DNA of 64,000 nt, from positions 18,538,001 through 18,602,000 of the forward strand of contig OX344751.2 in NCBI GenBank assembly GCA_947034885.2, given 5' to 3'. Below the pieces are notes generated by a model that worked only from the letters and a program-made list of their open reading frames with translations, ran no database searches and was not told the DNA's origin. Every line of letters starts with the position of its first letter. Position 1 is the first letter of the stretch. This DNA is from Thuidium tamariscinum. Its lineage: Eukaryota > Streptophyta > Bryopsida > Hypnales > Thuidiaceae. Both the position numbers and the translations under genes were made by a program. Below are positions 1 to 12,726 of this stretch, piece after piece.

Positions 1-2654
1 AGGACGCTTCCGTGGATCCGCATCCCAACATGCACATATCAAAGAAGCCAAATCTACAGGACAGCTTGAAGGAAGTCGTGGACGCAAAGGAACGGCAGCT
101 GTCAATTTCGAGTAAAGATCACTTGGACGAACATCACTATAAGGCATCTCTCCTGATAAGATTTCGAAACAGACGATTCCAAAGCTGTAAACATCAGCTT
201 TCATTGGAAACGCCTCTGCCAGATGATCGTCCTTCAAGTTGTCTCTGAAAATTTCAGGTGCCATCCACCGTCTCGTACCGACGTCGTGTGTCAAGTGAGA
301 GTATTGGGTGATTTCTCGCTTTGTCTTCACCAGTCCAAAATCAGCAATCTTGGCAAACACAAATTCATTATCACCAGCAATACTCGATGTGTTCATGGGG
401 TTCACAAGAATGTTTGCTGATTTGAGGTCGCGATGGGCCATCTTCTGGGAATGGAGGTAGCTCACTGCATCCCCAATTTGGAGCATCAAGTCGATTGCTG
501 CCTGCAGGGAGAAGGGCCGAATTCTAGGCTCTTCCTTCATTCGACTGGTCATGAATTTGTGTAAATCTGCAGACATTAGATCCATGAGAAGGGAGTCCTC
601 CGAGTGAGCGAACACTTTGACAATGTGAGGGTGGCTCATTTTGGCTAATGCATCCGCCTCAGCTGCTAAAGAATGGAGCCCACCAGCATTGAAAGTCTTC
701 CGAGCGTACTTGAGTCCCAACCACGTGACTTCAGAAACAGAACCAAACGTTCCAGATCCTAGTGGACGATCATGCTTCACAACCTCATGGTCAAACCTCC
801 ACAAAGAAGTTTTGTGCCCATGCTCCCCCTCCAACTCCTCATCAAGAATATCGGTGAAGTGGGATTTGGACATTGGTTCCCTCTTCAACTGTTGTTGGTA
901 AAATCTTTTCATAAATTGGTCAGCAAGACAATAAGATGCATCCTTTCGTCCAAGCATATTGCCACAATCTTCAACACTGCAAACATGATATTTACGTTTC
1001 CAGCTCTCAAGCTCTCGCATTAGCTGCTGCCAATCTTCTTCCGCTGCCTTCTCCAGCAAAGCATGCTCACAATTCCCAAGTTTCGCTTGCCATGGGTAAT
1101 CTTTGAATGTCGTAGACAGATTGAGTTTCCTATAGAGTATGGCATTAGACGAAACCAATGTGCACCACTGAAGTTCTTTCAAAATGTCGGCAAATGTTTC
1201 CAACCGCTCAGCATGCCGAAGGGCCGCCTTTAGAGGAGACAACTCCCTGCAGCAGCAATCTTCACTGAGGATCTTCGCACGTGTCAGCACCCGTTTCAAC
1301 TCCGGCGTCACTTTCATCAGCGAAGATGGCTCCATGAGACTCTGAGTGCCATCGATCCAATATGAAAGTGAAAGTTCGCCCACTGGGTCAAAAGATTGAA
1401 GTAAATGCCGAATATAAGTCACAAGAACCTGGTGTTGGCGTCTACAGCGCTTCACATCCTCAGGGACCTTACCCGGTGAGTCATAAGTTGATTCTTCTGC
1501 ACGAAAAGATTTGAAAAGATAAGTAATCCAAACATCCATGCGAAACGAAACTAACATCTCAAAACTCAAGTCAAATGAAACGATATGGGGTTCCGTGCTC
1601 CATGATTTTGTTCACAAAATGAATAATGAGAGGCCAAAACCTTACAAGGGTTGTAAACTAGAATGAGTAGCTGATCTAACGGCATATATTTTCACTTTGT
1701 TATCTCATGCAAAGGTTGAATGAACTCACTATCAACTTCCAAATTTCGAATCTCGTATTCTACAACTCTTAATCGTAAAATTGATTTAAAATTTGAGTCT
1801 ACGAGGGTGCAATTATCTTTAAGTGCTAGCATATATGTCATTGTTCGTTAAGTACACTCACTTGAGTGCACTACCTCTACCGGACCACACTAATTCTCCA
1901 CCCACCCACTCACTCTGTCCATACACGCACAGCCCAATCCCCAATATAGCATCCCTCCCTATTTCTGATCAATAAGTAAGAAATCAGATTAAATGTAGAA
2001 AGGAGTCTCTCTTCTAAAACACCCAAAACCACCCTATACCCACTCCTTACAATTAGATGTCTATTAAAAGTGTCCCTCAAAGTATCGTCATTCAATCGTT
2101 CCCATATTTAACTACAATTGTTTGATTGCTAATTTCTCTAGATTTCCGTTTTAAGGCCCACGCTATGAGACAGTTTTAGTGGCCTAGGATTCCACTTTGA
2201 AAATTTATAGAAACTACATGTGTCATCCAAAAATTCTAGTTCTTTTTGGAACATTCATGATTTTCAATTGCTAACACTACCATAAAAGATATTCTAGAAA
2301 AAGGTACCTCCAACCATGATGAACTACTTCCCTTGACGATATTAGGTGTTTCCACAGTCTGGTGCAGACTTCCTCAAGTTAATAGTGGGATCATAGGCAA
2401 ACGGACTCTCATTCATGCCAACCCCTTAAAGTGTGGTAGTTTCTCTCTATCTCTCTTTACACTAACTTGTCAGGGTCAGGAAAAACACAACTGAACCTTG
2501 AGTTGAACTTAAGAGAATAATTCCAATAGTCGGAACTGAAAAAGTCGAAGGAGAATAGCTTACCTTTCACGTTGGGAGGCAGGTGCCCACCTCTCTTGGA
2601 ACTCCCGGACCGTGCGGGCGCACTATGCCGCAAATATAATTGTGCATCCGCCAT
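1..2654 (-). CDS. TKL protein kinase with DUF1221-like N-terminal domain, copy 1 (3' end outside window)
   Basis: Predicted Ser/Thr or dual-specificity kinase of the plant TKL group, partial at the left window edge. I place exon 1 at 2654-2564 (ATG at 2654, 30 codons plus one base, donor GTAAGC) and exon 2 from 1496 to beyond position 1 (acceptor TTTTCGTGCAG). The junction is phase 1 and in frame. I translated exon 2 by hand and found no stop or frameshift. Relative to copy 2 the indels are multiples of three. Visible motifs are the glycine loop LGSGTFGSV, the lysine in KYARKTF, HRDLKSAN, DFGLVK and WMAPEIF, so all catalytic residues are present. The roughly 200 residues before the kinase are helical and contain a WCT-type motif like DUF1221. 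The lectin exons seen downstream of copies 2 and 3 would lie left of the window. Substrate and function are unknown. Confidence 0.85.
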
Positions 2655-5260
2655 AGCGAGGGCCAAGAGTTGCACCAGACAAAACTGACCATGGGATTCC
2701 CAACAACAACCCTGGACACATCATGCCTCACTTGCACCAACAAACGCCATCTCCCAAGCCAACCCTGCGCTCCATCGCCAAACAATCCAACAAACCAACC
2801 CACGAACCCTAGAGGGACCATAGACAGCAAACATAGTCGACTTCCAACTTCCGACGTCCACTGCAGGGGCTAAGTGCTACCAGTAAGTGAGTGCAACGAT
2901 GCTCCCCGCATTCTACGGCGATTTAGTAATGGTTTAAAATGCATTTGATGACTTAGCGTACCGACAATCCGAAAAATGGTAGGCATCTTGAAAGGCAGAA
3001 ACTGACCCCCTCGCTCGGCACCTTGGCAAAACGCTGAAATTTTTAACTTTTCACGCATGATAAAATTTGCAAGCTCTGAATTCATATCTGCAATCAGAGG
3101 CCCCAAATTAGCTGGGCGGGGCATACAAGATAAATTAAACAAGCACAAAATAGAAAACTTGTTTTACTTGCACCCCTGGAATGACTTGGAGGGGCCGAGC
3201 GATGGGGCCAATTCACCCCGACCCTCCACAACAGCTTCACAATCGAACAGCGTTCTTTTATCATTTTGGAAAAGTAGCCAGCTATTTCTTCAATACTCAT
3301 GTGGTAAGTGGGTGATATTTGATGATATGTAAATCAAAATTAGGTGATACTTGGGTATAATTTGTCTGTTGGTCTTACAATACCACAGTAAGTTGGCTAT
3401 TTTGGCTGGAAAAAGTGAAAAATTCCTTTACCACGAAGAGCCAACGTCTTGTCGAATGGCGAAGAATCGTGCTTCAAAAAAGCACTGCAATCGACCAATT
3501 AAAATCGTCTCCGGACCAGATTGTCCGTCAAAACTGTCCAACGATACGAGATCAACTTTGCTTGGTTCCGTTCACACCAGGTTCAGTGAACAGAAGCACA
3601 GAGGTAGCACTCTCAGAGCTGACTCAGGGTGCAATTCTAACAAGCCCAACTGTAGAGGAAGGGACCAAGGCCAGCTTTTCACAGGTTTCACAGCAGCGTG
3701 AACATCACAAATAGAATGCTCCCTGTCAATGCATTGAATGCAGTAGATGTATAAATATCAAGGGTATTGAATCCTTTGTGGTACCTGTGAGCTCTACCTC
3801 CAAAGATGAGGGTCCTGAGGAACCGTAGAAGTGGCCTCGGTGGAGGTACGTCCAATGCCTGCGACAGAATCCTCCCGGCCTGGTGAACACTACATTGGTC
3901 AAGCAGCTCACCAATTGCTCGGCTTGCCCTCAGCATACAAACTCCGGCAACCAGGTTCCAAGATCGCTCACCAGAAAGGCACGCAGCAACCCCAGCTCCG
4001 AATCTTGTCCACCACCATCACACTGATACAATTAGGTTTAAACATGGTTTGTGGTAAGAATTTGGAGCTGTCCGATTCCGCAGACCGATTCTATCACTTA
4101 CGCGCAACCCTACAATTCTAATTCGATTCGATCCCCACCTGCTTTCGCGAGAATGACCTCCTCAACGCAACCTACCTCCCCATCAAAACAACCTGGAAGA
4201 TGTGCATGTCTAGTTTCGGTTAAATGCTCCAAACTGTGAGACTATTTGCGAACTCGTTTGGGAAAGCACCCATACGCAATGGCCACAAGATGTGCACCAC
4301 AGCAGCCTGCATTCGGGTCTACCACTCTCCAATTGAGCACTTTACCGAAAAATTGTTAAGACCAGTGCTCTCTGTCTCATGATCAGTCTCGCTCTTCACA
4401 TCCTGTCTCGCTCAATTTACAAACGTAGTTGTCGTTCTCACAGATTGCTCTTGTTTTTCACTGAATACTAATCTCCACCTAGATGACTGGGAAGATTGGG
4501 ATACCAATTGGTCGCGGTGACGAAGAAGTTTTGGGTGGGTACTCAAAGCCCTAATTTTAGAGCCACGTTCTCGCTACTGATCTACTTTCAGTTTGTGGAG
4601 CAGCAGAGGGATGGGTTGGGTAAAGTCAAGAGTTGGTGATTTTCACACACCGATTTCCAGGCTATCGAAGGTCTAAATTCTGTTGTCATTCTAGGAAGAG
4701 CTCATGAACCGTTCGTTTCCGAAGTTATTGAAAAAATGAAATTCCTGGTCGATGCGAGGGTTCTTAAGTCAACCTGTGATTCACAATCTGCGTGAGAGAT
4801 GACTAATAGAGGTTGTCACAGCACTTCTGAAGTCCTCTGCATTCCATGAGAATGAGTACGTGCTGCACCGGGAGTGAAAGGCACATCTAAAATTCTTAGA
4901 GAAATCGGAGTGCCATTTCTTCTCTTCACGAGTGGAGAAATGGCGTTTTTGAAAAATTTCTCACGGAAATTCTTGAAGTCCTTGGCTTGGCACAAGTATC
5001 GGAGCTCCCCACCCAGCTTTGCGAGTCAAAAATTCTTGTAGAATTGCTGCAAACAACAAAAAGGGGGGTCAAAGCTCCTTTGCGAGGAACGGCTCATGAT
5101 TGGCTCCACTTTTGCCTCGTTGATTTCTTCGACTTCACAAAAATCCAGTTCTCAGAATAGTTGTGACTACCCCTAATGTAACCTCAAAACTTCAACAAGA
5201 CCACAAGACAAGTGCTTTTTCTCATGTAACCACCAATGTTGTTGATTCTCAAGACTTGCT
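2655..5260. repeat. Upstream part of duplication unit 1
   Basis: This stretch is homologous to 12,727-14,780 and 24,389-26,346, which lie upstream of kinase copies 2 and 3. It presumably includes the promoter and 5' UTR of copy 1. Short open frames here are not conserved among the three copies because indels break them, so I call no gene. A block at about 4,805-5,170 has no counterpart in units 2 and 3. Homology ends near 5,260, before the UTR3-derived sequence present at the right end of unit 2. Confidence 0.7.
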
Positions 5261-7578
5261 TAAATCATAAAACCAACAAACTTAATCCATTTAGAGGAGT
5301 TTCTATTATTACATTGTCATAAGTGCTTTCAATCATGTGCTAAAAATGGATACTATGTTCTTCTAGGCTCTCATGTTCTCCTTGTATATATCTTGTGTCA
5401 TCAATATCTTGATTTGAGTGTTGCTCTATGGTTTATATGTGTGAAGGTATTGCATTTGGGGCAATAATGACTATACATGCACATACCTTAGTTGTAAATG
5501 CCATTGTTAGGTCTGAAATTGAATGAAATAAATTCAACTTATATCTCTTCATTGTTTCTCAAAATTCAAATGTTCTTCATTGTAGTGAAGGCTATAATAT
5601 TATATGATTGGTCGTTGTAAGAAATATATACTCCAAGCAAATAGAAAATTAAAACCAATACTTTTGTAACTAATAGATCACTAGGAGAGACCTGTTGCAG
5701 TCTAAAATTGATTGAACCTAGGAGAAAATGGATTCAATGAAAAATATTTTGGATGAGAACATAACCGTTTTTGTGACATTGGGTCATGACCATTTGTATT
5801 TAATATAATAGATTTGCATTCAATGTTTCAAATAAGTTGCGTTTAGAGCTTTCTGCAAGTCAACATGGTTTCCAAGAAATTTTGGCATGTAAAATGAAGT
5901 AGAATATTTTGTTTTATTTTCCTCAAATTATTGTTGATATTATGAGAGCAATCAATTTTCAAAGATCCAATGGTTGATAAAAAAATATGAGATTTTTTTT
6001 AATTGTAAGCCTCTACTCAAACAAGTAGCAACAACTTCATTTTGCTTTAACAATGTGCATATTTCTTTATTTATATATATATATATATATGAAGTCCCTT
6101 CCTTGCAAATGAAATTTTAATTATAAGGCTCAAAAGTTTTTCAAAATCACACCATCAAAATCCAAGGATTCTTCAAAAAAGCATTTTGCTTTACTTTGTT
6201 ACATTGGTCATAGACTCCAAATTTTGAATATGTGGCCTTTATACTCATCATATATCTTGTTCATTTCAAAAATTGAACAAAATCTGAATAATGGCACTTT
6301 TAAAAAAAAAAGTGATTTCTTTGAGTATTTATTAATTTCTAACACATGGATGTATAGGGCCCTAAACTAATTGTTTCAATGTCTTTTTATGGTTAGTTGA
6401 TGAAAATTACTTCTTTGACAAAATCTTAGGCTAGTATCAAGAGCCCTTTTTTTATTGAATGCACTTATATTTCAAAGTTGAGAAAGTGTCAAAAAAGATG
6501 TCAAAGAACAACAAACATGCCACTTTCTAATCTTCTTATCTTGATTGAAAAGTCAATTATGAAAGATCTCATACAAAAGGAATTAGACTCTACAATATGC
6601 ACTTAAGGTAGGAACTTTATTGTGATCCTTTTGTTGCTACAAAATATTACATTTATTGAATTCACAAATCTTTATCAACAAAAGAATAACAAACCAACAA
6701 AAGATTTTTGTATAAATCTTGGTCAACTCTAATAAAAAACATAATAGAAAAAAGGCATTATATGCTACTAGAGTGAAATCTAATAGCTTCTCATTGTTAT
6801 CTTGGGGGTACTATTCTAATCCTTTTGAGTGAGATGGGACTCTCTTCATTTCCCACATGGTTCCATTGAAAATTCAAAAAAGTCCTATCAAATTATAGAT
6901 CAATGAATAAACTTCTTGCCATGTGTAGAAGCTTGTTCTATAGAGGTGTTCATGTTGAATCCATAAAATGGTAATTTTTTCAATCCAATTTTCAAAGTCA
7001 AAACCTCAATTCTATATTGAATACAACTTTTACACTATTAAGATGCAAAAGAGCAAAATTGAGTCAAGAACAAAGGATCCCAATTCATATAGGAGGTTTG
7101 AATCCACTTGAGCATTCAAACTTGATCCTACAAGTAGCTCTAAAATGGACATGAAACAATTTTTAAATTGACCTTTATAGTCATTGTATGAATCGAGAAA
7201 AAAAATACTATATATTACTTATTTCAAGAATCAATCATTTTCCTTGCTTTTCCCATTTCTCTTGACAAGTAGGAAGTGAATAATTTGTAAAAGACCTAGA
7301 GTCATAAATAGGTGCCTATGACCCAACTTCTTTGAAAATTCATAAGTAATTCAATAATGCTTCAAAAAATATAAAACCACATGTGCTACATCTATTTCTC
7401 TACAAATGAGCTATAAATATTCCCATCAAAAAAATATATGAAAAATGCAATTTTTGAGCCTCCTACCTTACGTTGGGGTTCATCTTGGTTTTACATATGT
7501 TTACTGCTCGCCAGTAATTATTAGCCATTAAAGCCTAAGAAATGGTAAAAAGATCAAAACTGGTAATGAAGGCCATTG
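5260..7578. other. AT-rich intergenic tract with dispersed repeat fragments
   Basis: No coding region is supportable. The tract is AT-rich and contains a TA microsatellite at about 6,068-6,090. At about 7,200-7,400 there is an inverted copy of a repeat also seen at about 15,240-15,420 and 54,660-54,840. Confidence 0.6.
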
Positions 7579-8522
7579 ACTCCTAAAGCCTTGAATTGCA
7601 TTTTTTGGCAACATAGAAATTTTGGGCACCTCACTACAAATGGAGTTTTTATTTTTTTTCTTTGAAATTTTTACAGAACATGTATTCAAGGAGTAGCTTT
7701 AAGGCCAAACAATTTTCATAACTTTTGACTATACAGTTTAAAAGTTATAGCATGATATGTTGTTTTCTTTGAACTGTGGGTAGACTGGGCAACAAAAAAA
7801 ACTTCTTTAAAAATTGTTTTTTTAAGAAATAAAAATTTGAAATAATTTTCTTAGATTTTTATCTATGTGGGAAGCTTTGAATCATTCCATTTCAATAAAT
7901 GAGTCAAAAGTTATAAGAAATCTTAGTTTGTGGTAGTTTGTGGGTAGTTATAGAATTTCTACTCTACAAAAAAGTTTGAAATTCTTTATTTAATTCTATT
8001 TCTAATATTTTTGAAAAAAAACTAAAACATTGAGTGAAGATTGCTTACTACAATATTTTAACCATTGGGATTGTAATTTTTCATTTTTATAAATAAAATT
8101 TTCACAATTTAGTATTTTTAAGCATTTTCTACTTCTTTCTACTTACTATTTTTTTCCTATATGTTTTACATTTCCAAATGATTTGATTTTTTGAGCATAT
8201 ATCCAACTTGAATTGTAAAATGAATTCAAAGAGTAACCATCATTTTGAGTATTTTTTCATACAAATGTGACCTTGTGAAATGTAGCTGCCCGGATTTTTG
8301 CAGGGATAAAAAAAGGATTTTTGCTAGTTCACATGTTCATATCTTGCAATCTACATGGTGAAAGTGTCTGAAATTTTTTCCACATCATTTCAAACCACCT
8401 AACTACAAGACCCTACGGTTAAATATGTCAAAAAATATTTTTTTCAAAAAAATTGCACTTGTACTAGAATTCACAGTTTTGTAGTGATTTTGGTGGAAAC
8501 ATAGTCAAAGACCTTGAGGGGT
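7579..8522. mobile_element. Non-autonomous TA-flanked element, ACCCCTAAAG family (about 940 bp)
   Basis: The ends are ACTCCTAAAGCC on the left and GAGGGGT followed by TA on the right, forming a degenerate inverted repeat. Interior sequence matches the elements at 44,061-44,980 and, in reverse orientation, 50,767-52,553. There is no coding capacity. It abuts the 3' end of duplication unit 2. Confidence 0.6.
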
Positions 8523-8643
8523 TAAATAACCAAAGACACAGGAAAAGGTTTGACGCACTTCACCTACTTCACCTACCAGCAGTGGAATTCCAAACATTGG
8601 TCGAATCCAGAGGCCAAGAGGTCCTGTTAGACTAGAACCGAAG

Positions 8644-8937
8644 TCAAGCGAATGGTTCTTCCTTATCCACATAATGCCGTAAGCACCCGACAATGTCTGG
8701 CATCGTTTCAACAGACAGTGAAACAAAGGTCTCGCCAATAAAATATCCAGTGAAACCGACCACCCTTCCCAAATCTGAACAGAACAGTGTGCTTTGCTCA
8801 TCGACTCTGCCGTAGGGTCCATATTTCTGCTTGGTGGTGATAAAGCTGAGAGACTCCACACGTGGATAACCCTGCTCGTGCTGGGAGTATGATTCCTCCA
8901 CTTGAACAAGAAATTCGCTCGGTTGGTCGAACGTGAT
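8644..8937 (-). CDS. Last jacalin-lectin exon downstream of kinase copy 2
   Basis: This exon encodes the C-terminal two thirds of a jacalin-related lectin domain: ITFDQPSEFLVQVEESY, then VESLSFITTKQKYGPYG, then GRVVGFTGYF, matching the known jacalin core (a PSEY strand, a SLTF..TNK..YGPYG stretch and an IVGF.G strand). I take the acceptor TTGTACAG as exon start at 8937, phase 0, running to the TGA at 8644 (97 codons). It follows the exon 9110-9030 in phase, but that exon ends in TAG in this copy, so the last exon is probably untranslated unless splicing differs. Jacalin domains bind mannose or galactose glycans; which one applies here cannot be judged. Confidence 0.6.
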   Translation of the reverse strand: MTFDQPSEFLVQVEESYSQHEQGYPRVESLSFITTKQKYGPYGRVDEQSTLFCSDLGRVVGFTGYFIGETFVSLSVETMPDIVGCLRHYVDKEEPFA

Positions 8938-9029
8938 CTGTACAATGTGCACACCATAATATACAATATTCAATACTTCACAGTTTGGAGAGGAAATGAG
9001 ACAAACTAAAAGAACTTTTGATGGGGTAC

Positions 9030-12000
9030 CTATCCAACAGGATCTAAGGTGGCGCACTCAGCATTAACAAACCCATTTTGGTAGCCAATCCTAGATAAAT
9101 GTGACCATTTCTGGTACACCAAACTAAAGTTTGAAACTATAGGCCACATTATATGCTCTATGTAGCTGGATTGTAGCAATCGTGCACGTGCGCACTTGGT
9201 TACATGAATTTGCTACTCGCTACAATTCTGGAGGAAGACGTCCAAGTTACCTTCGTTGCACATTTCTGGAACTGTCAAGTATACGTGTACGGAAGAGCTA
9301 AGATGTATTTGCGGGAAAGGGAGTGCTCACCCAGTCAGTGGTCACTTCAGACAATGCTCCTACATGTTTCTCATGCCGCGAACCTCTCACACGGACTGAA
9401 AAATTTATTCCTGAGATCTCCAGTTTCGCAGCGTTTCTGAAATGGACTTTGAAAGCCTTGATATCAACATCTGGACCAATGGTAGTTTCAAAGTGCTCGA
9501 TAGCAGACCCAAACCTGGAAACTCTCCAGAGGCCCTGAGTCTGCGAAATCCAACCGACACAATCCCCCAGTGTGTGTACTGTAAAAAATAGTCATTACAA
9601 AACTTTACGGCCCAGGATAAATAATGCAATTCATGGAGCTGGATCTAGAGCACGCGGCATTTGAACAAGGGTACACTCGATGAATCGTGTCACAATGAAT
9701 TTTGACGATCAATGAATGGTGGGCTCATTACTCAATTGTAAAGAAACACATATATACTCCCTCCACACTCAATGAATGAAAGGACCGGTTTGCTTAGTGA
9801 ACCTGTACCTTCTTCTTTACACCCAATCTTCCAAAAGGCCATCTCATATCTCGCCATAAACACTTCCCGTCATACACCTCTGCATTGCAAACATTGAAAA
9901 AATGAAATCTAAAACTGCTTTTTGAAAGAATAACTTTGCTTGACATTACAGATTCTTTAGTTATAACTTACCTCCCAGTGTTGGCAGGCCTTTCAGATAT
10001 CTCAACACACGACACACATCAGACATCGCAGGACGCTTCCGTGGATCCGCATCCCAACATGCACATATCAAGGACGACAAGTTGACAGGGCAGCTCGAAG
10101 GAAGTCGTGGACGCAAAGGAACGGCAGCTGTCAATTTCGAGTACAAATCACTCGCACGAACATCATTGTAAGGCACCTCCCCTGATAAGATTTCGAAACA
10201 GACGATTCCGAAGCTGTAAACATCAGCTTTCATTGGAAACGCCTCGGCCAAATGATCATCTTCCATGTTGTCTTTGAATATCTCAGGTGCCATCCATCTC
10301 CTCGTACCCACGTTGTGGGTCAAGTGAGAGTACCGGGTGATTTCTTGCTTCGTCTTCACAAGCCCAAAATCAGCAACCTTGGCAAACACAAATCCATCAT
10401 CGTCAACAACACTCGATGTGTTCATGGGGTTAACCAGGATGTTCGCTGATTTTAGGTCGCGATGGGCCATCTTGTGAGAGTGGAGGTAGCTCACAGCATC
10501 CCCAATTTGGAGCATCAAGTCGATCGCTGCCGAAAGGGAGAAAGGCTGAATCCTAGAACCCCCCTTCAATCGACTATTCATGAATTTGTGTAAATCTGCA
10601 GACATTAGATCCATGAGAAGGGAGTCCTCTGAGTGTGCGAACACTTTGACAATGTGAGGGTGGCTCATTTTGACTAATGCATCAGCCTCAACTGGTAAAG
10701 AATGGTGCCCAAAAGCATTGAAAGTCTTCCGAGCGTACTTGAATCCCATCCAGGTGACTTCCGAAACAGAACCGAACGCACCGGATCCTAGTGGACGACC
10801 GTGCTTCAACACCTCTTGGTCAAAACTCCACAATAAGGACTTGTGCCCTTGCTCCCTCTCCAACTCCTCATCAGGAATATCGATTCCGAGGGATTTGGGG
10901 TCTGACATCCACTTGAACCGTTGTTGGTTAAATCTTTTTAGTAGTTGATCAGCAAGACAAAAAGATGGATCCTTTTGTCCAAGCATATTGCCACAATCTT
11001 CAGCACTGCAAACATGAAACCACTTCCAGCTCTGAAGCTCTCGCATTAACTCCTGCCAATCTTCTTCCGCTGCTTTTTCCAGCAGAGCTTGCTCATGGTT
11101 CCCAAGTTTGGCTTGCCATGGATAATCTTTGAATGTCGAAGTGAGATTGAGCTTCCCACAGAGGATGGCGTTGTACATTACCGATGTGCACCACTGAATT
11201 TCTTTCAAAGTATCGGCAAATGCTTCCGACCGCTCAGCATGCCACAGAGCCGCCTGCAGCGGAGATAACTCCCTGGAGCAATCTTCACTGAGGATCTTCG
11301 CGCGTGTCAGCACCAGTTTCAACTCTGGCGTCAATTGCATCCGCGAATATGGCCAAGATGACTCCCATAAACTTTGAGTGCTTTCCATCCAATATGAAAG
11401 AGGAAGTTCGTCCACTGGGCCAAAAGACTGGAGAGTATACCGAATGCAGTTCACAAGAACCTGGTGCTGGCGTCTATAACACTTAACATCCGTAGGGACC
11501 TTACCCAGTGAGTCATAGGTTGAGTCATAGATTGGGCCACGTTCATCTGCAGGAAAAGAGGTGAAAATATAAGTGATCCAAACATCCGTGCAAATTGAAA
11601 CTCACATCTCAAAACTCAGGTCAAATGAAACAATATGGAGTACCGTGCTCCAGCTTGCTCTCCAAAAATGAAGACATGAAGGCTTAAAAACCTTCCGAGG
11701 GTCGTGAATTGGAAAGTGAACAGCTGATCTAACGATATACATTTTCACTTTGTTTCCTCATGCAAAGTTGAACTCGTCAATCAACTTTCAAAACCCAGAT
11801 TTTATACCTTGTAACTCCAATTGTACAGTCGATCAAAAAATTGAGTTTTTCGTGGGTGCAATTAGTCTTTAATGGTAGCATGTATGCCATTGTTTGTTTA
11901 AGTACACGCACTTAAGTACACTGTCACCTCCACTGAAATCCCCCGCCCGACCATGTGTGCCCATACATCCACACTCCATACCTTGATATAGTATCATTCC

Positions 12001-12726
12001 CTTTCCTAATCAATAAGTACGAAGTTAGAATAAAAGTAGAGAAGAGTCTCCCTCTAACAAGTGTATGTAAGGAGAAAACACCCAAACCCATCCCTATGCC
12101 CACTCCTGACAACAAAACATCCATTAAAAGTGTCCTACAAAGTGTCATTAAAATTTTCTCATATTTAACTATGATTGGTTGCCTGCTGATTCTCTAGATT
12201 TTGGTCTTAGGACCAAGCTATGTGATAGTTTCAGTGGCCCAGGGAGTTCCACATTGAAAATCTATACAAATTACTTGAGTCATCCAAAAACTCTAATTCT
12301 TTTGTGAAAATTCATGAATTTCAATTGCTAACACTACAAAAAAAATTCAAGAAAATGTGCCTCCAACCATGCTGGATTCCTTCTTTTGCCGGTTTCAGGT
12401 GTTTCCACCTTAGATAAAAGTCTCGTTCAGACTTCTCGAAGTCAATCGTGGGATCCTAGGCAACAGAGTGTCCTACCGTCCTTTATGCTGCCCCTTAAAG
12501 TGTGGGAGTTTCTCCCTTTCTCTAAACTTACTTGTCAGTGACAAAGGAAATCACAACTGAACCTTGAGTTGGACTTAAGCGAAGAACTCCAGTAGTCGGT
12601 ACAGAAAAAGTCGAAGTAAAATAGCTTACCTCCCACGTTGGGGGGCTGTTGACTACCACTCTTGGAACTCTCGACACTGGAAGGATCAGTATGATGCCGC
12701 CGAACCGGAAATCCTTGTGCATCCAT
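9030..12726 (-). CDS. DUF1221-like/TKL kinase fused to a truncated jacalin lectin domain, copy 2
   Basis: Proposed exons: 12726-12630, 11546-9972, 9879-9809, 9540-9331, an optional 21-nt exon 9271-9251, and 9110-9030. Phases are 1, 1, 0, 0, 0 and all junctions are in frame. The first two exons give about 557 residues. Residues 33-250 hold a helical DUF1221-like region. The kinase shows LGSGAFGSV at 285-293, Lys306, HRD at 394-396, DFG at 425-427 and WMAPEIF, so it should be catalytically competent. The apparent stop at 9,961 lies just inside a perfect donor (GGAG then GTAAGT). Later exons encode jacalin-like strands (DIKAFKVHF, then KWSHLSRIGY). In this copy the 9110-9030 exon ends with TAG, predicting loss of the last lectin strands. 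If no splicing occurs at 9,972, a 560-residue kinase ends at 9,961. Confidence 0.8.

Noticed and set aside
3688..4239. Open frames on both strands upstream of kinase copy 1 (with counterparts at 13,694-13,915 and 25,283-25,565)
   Set aside because: Indels between the three duplicated copies are not multiples of three and the frames change, so the sequence is more likely promoter or UTR.
8505..8966. 153-codon minus-strand frame overlapping the lectin exon
   Set aside because: It is the out-of-frame shadow of the jacalin exon (8937-8644).
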